From the NCBI GenBank assembly GCA_905221605.1, contig CAJNDS010000814.1:1-17500 (forward strand): a DNA stretch of 17,500 nt, read 5' to 3'. The notes below the pieces were generated by a model that saw only the letters and a program-made list of their open reading frames with translations, made no database searches and was not told where the DNA came from. Of this stretch, positions 14,368 to 17,500 are shown in pieces. Made by a program: the position numbers and the translations under genes. The stretch's first letter is position 1; each line of letters starts with the position of its first letter. Source of the stretch: Symbiodinium natans (lineage: Eukaryota; Sar; Dinophyceae; Suessiales; Symbiodiniaceae).

Positions 14368-14457
14368 AACCCAATCCCTGCCACGGCAGGCGCACACACT
14401 CCGATCGGTGGTGGACCAAAGAGTTTCTGTCCATTCCACAAGAGAATCCGAAGGCAG
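14368..14457 (-). CDS. Minus-strand coding-like stretch
   Basis: The minus strand reads LPSDSLVEWTETLWSTTDRS and ends at a stop (14365-14367) formed next to CCCTAAAC. The composition is plausible, but no splice signals were assigned and neighbouring models are on the plus strand. Confidence 0.25.
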
Positions 14458-14468
14458 CCCCTTCCGGG

Positions 14469-14537
14469 CTTAGGGTTTAGGGTTTAGGGTTTAGGGTTTA
14501 GGGTTTAGGGTTTAGGGTTTAGGGTTTAGGGTTTGGG
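14469..14537 (+). repeat. TTTAGGG array
   Basis: Nine perfect units and a final TTTGGGG. Confidence 0.96.
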
Positions 14538-15035
14538 GACCGCTGTTCAGGGTTTGAGGGTAGTTTCATGGTCCCTTTGTATGGCCCTTTATACACCCTT
14601 TCTGAAGTGTTCCCAAAATACGGGCCCAACCCTAAGACAGGGGCGTTGTTTAGGGTGTTTAGTTTTTTTTCTTTCTGGGGTGTAGGTCTAAGGGCCTGGG
14701 AGGATGCTGGCGGTTCAGAGCGTTTGAGGTTTGAAGGTCATGTTGTGATGTCGGGGCTGTGGGGATTCTTGGGGTTTGCGCGAGGGTTTAGGATTTGGGC
14801 TCTGGGAAGCTAGGAGTTTAGGGTTCGGGGTTTGAAAGTGTGTGTTTGTTTTTTTTGTCTTTTGGGGGGGGGGGGGGGGGGGGGTGGGCTTCAGGGGATT
14901 AGGGGTTTTGGGGTGATCGGGGCTACGGCTTTGTGGGGGAGGTTTTGGTCTTGAGGGATTTGCGGGGTGGCCTGTTTAGGGCTTTGGGGTCCCAGGGTTG
15001 AGGGCTTTAGGGCTTAGGGTTGAGGGGTTGGGGAT
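14538..15035. other. G/T-skewed tract, no defended gene
   Basis: Strongly G and T on the plus strand, with a run of about 21 G at 14863-14884 and many decayed telomere words. An open frame at 14568-14813 reads Gly/Phe/Leu-rich composition and is probably spurious. Confidence 0.5.
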
Positions 15036-15165
15036 TTTTAATTCGGTTTAGGGCTTAGGGATTAGGGTTCAGGGTTCAGGGCCTAGGGCCTAGGGCTTAG
15101 GGCTTAGGGCTTAAGGCTTAGGGCTTAGGGCCTAGGGCCTAGGGCTTAGGGCTTAGGGCTTTTTG
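15036..15165 (+). repeat. TTAGGGC / CCTAGGG variant array
   Basis: Units of GGGCTTA and GGGCCTA, i.e. seven-base telomere variants with a C in place of a T, in small homogeneous blocks. CCTAGGG is palindromic at its core. Confidence 0.9.
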
Positions 15166-15174
15166 TTGGCGCAG

Positions 15175-15237
15175 GTGGCCTTTGACAGAGAAGGTGTCTT
15201 AGTAGCAGCGCGCTCAGATCAAGCTGGCAGGGAAGCG
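15175..15237 (+). CDS. Candidate exon, VAFDREGVLVAARSDQAGRE
   Basis: GGGCTTTTTGTTGGCGCAG is a good acceptor directly after the variant array. The exon reads VAFDREGVLVAARSDQAGRE; the other two plus frames hit stops early. A GT donor at 15238 (GAAGCG-GTTGCA) gives phase 0. The frame continues into the CCCCAAAA tract as a Pro/Asn/Gln run, which I attribute to intron. Not recognised; may belong to the gene that follows. Confidence 0.5.
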
Positions 15238-15251
15238 GTTGCAGCCTTTCA

Positions 15252-15345
15252 ACCCCACACCCCCCAAAACCCCCACAACCCCCCAAACCCCCAGAACCAC
15301 CCAAAACCCCCAAAACCCCCAAAACCCCCAAACCCCCAAGAGATC
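15252..15345 (-). repeat. CCCCAAA(A) array
   Basis: Units CCCCCAAAA and CCCCCACAA of about eight to nine bases. Opposite in strand to the array at 15036, with the exon at 15175 between them. Confidence 0.85.
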
Positions 15346-15630
15346 CCAAGAGACCCCAAACACAATAGAGCCCGATGCGGCCCCAAAAGCCATAAACCCA
15401 CTCCTAGAATTACCTAACTTACCTAAATTACTCCCCACTCCTTTCGGCTCCCTAAGCTTAACCTTCCATGAAACCCCCCCTCCCCTCCCTTAAGAACCCT
15501 ATCACTCAAGCCTGTTGGCCCACAAGCTTCCCTTAATGGTTAGGTGGGGACGTATACTTTGGGGTCTGCCGACGCCAAAAAGTCGGGGCCGGGGGGGGGG
15601 GGGGGGCTCCCGTGCACTTCATGAGTTCAG
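15346..15630. other. C/A-rich then G-run spacer
   Basis: CT-rich acceptor-like tract (CCCCTCCCCTCCCTTAAG near 15492) without a defended exon, then a G-run at 15591-15606. Confidence 0.4.
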
Positions 15631-15715
15631 AATGTCGGAGGGCCAGGAAGGGGTCGGGGTCGGGTCCCAAAGACGAAGGTTTCAGGGTCCCAGAGAGGTG
15701 TTCCTGGGCCACAGA
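15631..15715 (+). CDS. Exon 1 of the 3' gene model
   Basis: Acceptor CATGAGTTCAG, reading CRRARKGSGSGPKDEGFRVP and then ERCSWAT, to the canonical donor ACAGA-GTGAGG (phase 2 out). Incoming phase 1; no upstream partner fixed. A parallel frame (VFLGHRVRPSFVLLAWLCA) is also open across the donor. Confidence 0.5.
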
Positions 15716-17500
15716 GTGAGGCCTAGTTTTGTGCTTTTGGCATGGCTGTGTGCAAGGGTGGACGGGGATCTTCACATCCTGGTCTGTTTGTTCTAGACGC
15801 CTTTCGGCCGGAGTCCGAGGCGAATTGAATCCCATTCAGCAAGAAGTGCCGCTTTTGAGAACCGAGAAGCCCTTGTTCCTTCATGGGCCGTAGTAGAATT
15901 TCGGTCTGGTTTTACGGGCTTGAGAGTAAGGTTCATGTAGGGTTTAGGGTTGCTGAGGTTAGTAGGGTTTAGGGTTTACGTTTGCGCCCGTTCCTTTATC
16001 CGAGGTCTACAAGCCAGCGTTTTGGACCGTGACAACTTGCGCGGACCCACGGGGGCGATTTTCTGCCACGGATCTCCGGTTTTGTGGTCTAAGGGTTTGG
16101 GGTTGGGATGTTCCCCTAAAACTACAACAGTCCTACATAGGGACTATAATAGGGGGGTACGATAATCTCTATGAAGGACTGTTAGTACAAGGGGGAACAT
16201 CCCACGTCTAGGGTGTTGGCGGGCGCTCTGCAGACCCGCGGCCCCAGACCACACTGGAAGTGAAAAAGTTTGGTGCCCACTTGGGTGGGGGTAGGGTTTA
16301 GGGTTTAGGGTGTAGGGTTTAGGGTTTAGGGTTTAGGGTTTAAGGTTTAGGGTTTAGGGTTTAGGGAAAGTTCCACCACCCCCCCCCCCCCGGTGCCATA
16401 GCAGGGTTTGGGAATGTCACCCCCCCCCACCTTGCGAAAAGCTCACAAGTCTTCCATGCTCGCCTTACCAGCATGAACCCAGGTCAAGGTTGAGCCGCTT
16501 AGGGGGGCGTGAGAGTGCGTGGAGCAAGGTCCTTGGCTCTGGAAACCCTAAACCCTAAACCCTAAACCCTAAACACCTCCAGGGGATCCTTAGCCCCTGA
16601 ACCCTGAAACCCTGAACTTCGGATGTTGTCGCTTTTCTTGCTCTCCGAAGCACGGGTGTTCGACAATGCCTTGGCTGTTATAGGGCTCTCATGGGTTTGC
16701 AGGGACTTCACGGGTTTAGGGTTTAGGGTTTAGGGTTTAGGGTTTAGGGTTTAGGGTTTAGGGTTTAACTCTCAAAAGCGTCTAGACCCTATGGCAGGAC
16801 CGCGACCGCGTGTCCTCCCGCTATGAAGCGCTCCAAGACTGGATCCGTGCAAATATGGGGCACAGGCAACGGAGGGCCATTCTGAGGGTTAGGGTTTAGG
16901 GTTTAGGGTTTAGGGTTTAGGGTTTAGGGTTTAGGGTTTAGGGTTTAGGGTTTAGGGTTTAGGGTTTAGGGTTTAGGGTTTAGGGTTTAGGGTTTAGGGC
17001 ACCTTGAAGAAGCTGCGGAGGTATCCCTGGCTCTATTCCAACGACCGGGCGGGTCTCATCCATCGTCTTGATGCTTCCCGACAGCCACTGTTAGGGTTTA
17101 GGGTTTAGGGTTTAGGGTTTAGGGTTTAGGGTTTAGGGTTTAGGGTTTAGGGTTTAGGGGACCAGGAAGCTCTCTAATCCCAAGGCCTCCTTAGCAACGT
17201 AAGGGTTTGGGGTTTAGGGTTTGAAGGGTTTGAAGAGTTTGAGCCTTAGACCCTCTAAACCCTGAGCCCTAAACCCTATAGACCCTAAGCCTCTAAACCC
17301 TCTAAGGCCTGAATCCGAGGTACAGACAAGCGGCCCAATCGTGGTGGCTGGCAGCCCAAGGGCGTTTAAGCTGCTGAAGGAAAGCCTCCACCACCACAGC
17401 TTCTACAAGGAGCGCTTTGTGGATTACACCTAAACCCTAAACCCTAAACCCTAAACCCTGGTTTAGCTGTAGTGGTCGCAGTTCCCTACAGCTGACCCAG
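15631..17500 (+). CDS. Interrupted gene with telomere-repeat introns; possible pseudouridine synthase at its 3' part
   Basis: Ten candidate exons: 15631-15715, 15797-15889, 16018-16094, 16234-16290, 16405-16482, 16651-16694, 16798-16887, 16998-17089, 17166-17198 and 17355-17430, perhaps followed by another at the right edge (CCCTACAG-CTGACC). With GT-AG introns the phases run 2, 2, 1, 1, 1, (0), 0, 2, 2. Only the sixth junction needs a chosen donor. Introns 7 and 8 are telomere arrays. The 3' exons read RAGLIHRLD and, after a 16-residue gap, TPRAFKLLKESL..YKERF. In RluA/RluD-family pseudouridine synthases an R.G..HRLD motif (catalytic Asp) is followed by a T..A...L..SL-like helix. The gap is about five residues longer than usual and the TSG after HRLD is missing, so this is tentative. 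The upstream peptides are unrecognised and could be another gene. Confidence 0.45.
15797..15889 (+). CDS. Exon 2 of the 3' gene model
   Basis: CTGGTCTGTTTGTTCTAG is an excellent acceptor. With phase 2 the exon reads RLSAGVRGELNPIQQEVPLL, then RTEKPLFLHG, to donor GGGCC-GTAGTAG, phase 2. An alternative phase-0 reading of 43 codons ends at the better donor GTAAGG (15926). I prefer the first because both neighbours match it. Confidence 0.5.
15938..15978 (+). repeat. Short TTTAGGG patches in intron 2
   Basis: Two small TTTAGGG patches (GTAGGGTTTAGGG-like) within 15890-16017. Confidence 0.8.
16018..16094 (+). CDS. Exon 3 of the 3' gene model
   Basis: Pyrimidine tract CGCCCGTTCCTTTATC, then CTACAAGCCAG. 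Reads VLDRDNLRGPTGAIFCHGSP and then VLWSK, to donor AAGG-GTTTGGGG (telomere-like), phase 1. The alternative frame VYKPAFWTVTTCADP is open but would require a GAG acceptor. Confidence 0.5.
16104..16204. repeat. 101-bp near-perfect inverted repeat in intron 3
   Basis: TGGGATGTTCCCC at 16104 pairs with GGGGGAACATCCCA ending at 16204, and AACAGTCCT (16126-16134) pairs with AGGACTGTT (16175-16184). The arms are about 40 bases with a loop of about 15 bases around 16150. It lies wholly inside the proposed intron 16095-16233. It could be a foldback element, a small-RNA hairpin or a structural intron feature. Confidence 0.85.
16234..16290 (+). CDS. Exon 4 of the 3' gene model
   Basis: Acceptor GGGCGCTCTGCAG. 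Reads PRPQTTLEVKKFGAHLGG in phase 1, ending G-GTAGGGTTTAGGG, so the donor is again the array edge (phase 1). A second frame (PAAPDHTGSEKVWCPLG) is open but does not fit the neighbours. Confidence 0.5.
16291..16366 (+). repeat. TTTAGGG array at the start of intron 4
   Basis: GTAGGG followed by ten or so units, with one GTAGGG and one AAGG variant. It begins exactly at the proposed 5' splice site. Confidence 0.95.
16378..16391 (+). promoter_or_regulatory. Poly-C tract acting as polypyrimidine tract
   Basis: A run of about 14 C shortly upstream of GGTGCCATAGCAG, the acceptor of exon 5. The parallel with 6661-6689 (minus strand) and 9109-9130 suggests that homopolymer C runs serve as pyrimidine tracts in this genome. 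Confidence 0.45.
16405..16482 (+). CDS. Exon 5 of the 3' gene model
   Basis: Reads FGNVTPPHLAKSSQVFHARL and then TSMNP, phase 1 in (GG completes a Gly codon) and phase 1 out at donor CCCAG-GTCAAGG. A second frame (CEKLTSLPCSPYQHEPRSRL) is open beyond the donor and is the main competitor. Confidence 0.5.
16543..16575 (-). repeat. Short CCCTAAA array in intron 5
   Basis: Four units, antisense to the gene model. Confidence 0.9.
16651..16694 (+). CDS. Exon 6 of the 3' gene model
   Basis: GTCGCTTTTCTTGCTCTCCGAAG is a strong pyrimidine tract and acceptor. Phase 1 reads (A)RVFDNALAVIGLSW. To reach phase 0 for the next exon, the donor must be GTTTGC at 16695 or the third unit of the array (16728), which would add VCRDFTG and a few array-coded residues. 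The first array donor (16714) leaves phase 1 and does not fit. Confidence 0.45.
16714..16768 (+). repeat. TTTAGGG array in intron 6
   Basis: Seven to eight perfect units, sense to the gene model. Confidence 0.96.
16798..16887 (+). CDS. Exon 7 of the 3' gene model
   Basis: Acceptor CCTATGGCAG, 30 codons in phase 0/0 reading DRDRVSSRYEALQDWIRANM, to donor CTGAGG-GTTAGGG. A competing frame (MKRSKTGSVQIWGTGNGGPF) ends in TGA at the donor. The helical, charged reading is preferred. Confidence 0.5.
16888..16997 (+). repeat. Intron 7: GTTAGGG plus 14 TTTAGGG units ending TTTAG
   Basis: Every base from the proposed GT to the proposed AG is telomere repeat: GTTAGGG, fourteen TTTAGGG, then TTTAG. The 110-nt length is typical of a short intron. 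The only deviation is the missing T in the first unit, which is also found at the start of intron 8. There is no branch-site word, so if it is spliced, the repeat itself must provide one. Confidence 0.85.
16998..17089 (+). CDS. Exon 8 of the 3' gene model, RAGLIHRLD
   Basis: From TTTAG-GGC the exon reads GTLKKLRRYPWLYSNDRAGL, then IHRLDASRQP, to donor CCACT-GTTAGGG (phase 2). R.GL.HRLD is the signature around the catalytic aspartate of RluA/RluD pseudouridine synthases. The usual TSG after it is replaced by ASRQP. A second frame (HLEEAAEVSLALFQRPGGS) is open and would be chosen if the acceptor were one repeat unit earlier. Confidence 0.5.
17090..17160 (+). repeat. Intron 8: GTTAGGG plus 8 TTTAGGG units
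   Basis: Starts with the same GTTAGGG as intron 7. It reaches TTTAG at 17157, but the in-phase acceptor is ACCAG at 17165. Otherwise pure telomere repeat. Confidence 0.9.
17166..17198 (+). CDS. Exon 9 of the 3' gene model (33 nt)
   Basis: GGGGACCAG acceptor, KLSNPKASLA, canonical donor CAAC-GTAAGG; phase 2 in and out. Using TTTAG (17157) as acceptor instead would meet a stop at 17192. Confidence 0.45.
17200..17310. repeat. Opposed telomere words in intron 9
   Basis: TTTGGGG/TTTAGGG/TTTGAAGGG on the left and CCCTCTAAACCC/CCCTAAA on the right face each other and can fold back, within 17199-17354. Confidence 0.8.
17355..17430 (+). CDS. Exon 10 of the 3' gene model, TPRAFKLL
   Basis: Acceptor GTGGTGGCTGGCAG. 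The phase-2 reading gives (T)PRAFKLLKESLHHHSFYKER and then FVDYT. It may stop at TAA 17431-17433, created by the first CCCTAAA of the next array, or splice at GTGGAT (17419, or close to it) towards CCCTACAG-CTGACC at the right edge. The T..A...L.ESL pattern is what follows the catalytic loop in RluD-like enzymes. Confidence 0.5.
17431..17459 (-). repeat. Short CCCTAAA array
   Basis: Four units, ending CCCTGGTTTAG, a small inverted edge. Confidence 0.93.

Noticed and set aside
15152-15438. Gly/Val/Leu-rich minus frames and Pro/Asn/Gln-rich plus frames
   Set aside because: Translations of the CCCCAAAA-type array.
15797-15925. Alternative 43-codon exon ending at GTAAGG
   Set aside because: Good splice sites and phase 0, but it fits neither the GTGAGG donor upstream nor the CAG acceptor downstream as well as the phase-2 reading. 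Kept as the main alternative.
3931-17459. CRISPR-like array of repeats and spacers
   Set aside because: Units are 7-8 bases, in both orientations, of variable copy number; no cas-like gene and a eukaryotic context.

Overview
This window looks like nuclear DNA of a eukaryote with spliceosomal introns and the TTTAGGG (plant/alga type) telomere repeat. There is no bacterial-style gene, rRNA, tRNA or CRISPR array that I can see. TTTAGGG telomeres occur in land plants, many algae, dinoflagellates and chromerids. Very short exons, GT-AG introns and GC-rich exon islands would suit an intron-rich alga or photosynthetic alveolate, but the species cannot be fixed from the sequence.

Layout. Bases 1-656 are about seven copies of an 88-bp tandem repeat. 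Bases 657-3600 are a gene-free, pyrimidine/purine-skewed array of diverged ~0.4-0.6 kb units inside a ~1.9-2.1 kb duplication. Bases 3630-3935 hold long G and C homopolymers and lead into the first telomere-type array. From 3931 to the end, some forty blocks of TTTAGGG-like or CCCTAAA-like repeats, in both orientations and with several sequence variants, alternate with short islands of unique sequence.

The islands are not random filler. Many carry short open stretches bounded by credible 3' splice sites (pyrimidine tract plus AG) and GT donors, and the reading phase often agrees from one island to the next. I model four interrupted genes: one on the minus strand (about 6966-5549), and three on the plus strand (about 7594-8478, 10325-12504 and 15631 to the right edge). 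In the last, eight of nine junctions keep the frame with GT-AG splicing, and two introns (16888-16997 and 17090-17165) are telomere repeat throughout or nearly so. Several donors (GTTTAGGG, GTTAGGG, GTTTGGGG, GTTTTAGGG, GTAGGG) lie at an array edge and some acceptors are TTTAG, so the arrays seem to supply intron boundaries. The last exons read RAGLIHRLD and later TPRAFKLL, weakly suggesting an RluA/RluD-type pseudouridine synthase. The other genes are not recognised.

The working picture is therefore a region where telomere-like repeats have spread into, or make up, the introns of intron-rich genes, next to a satellite-like block. The alternative is a degenerate subtelomere of gene scraps joined by telomere repeat. 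RNA reads across the proposed junctions would decide.
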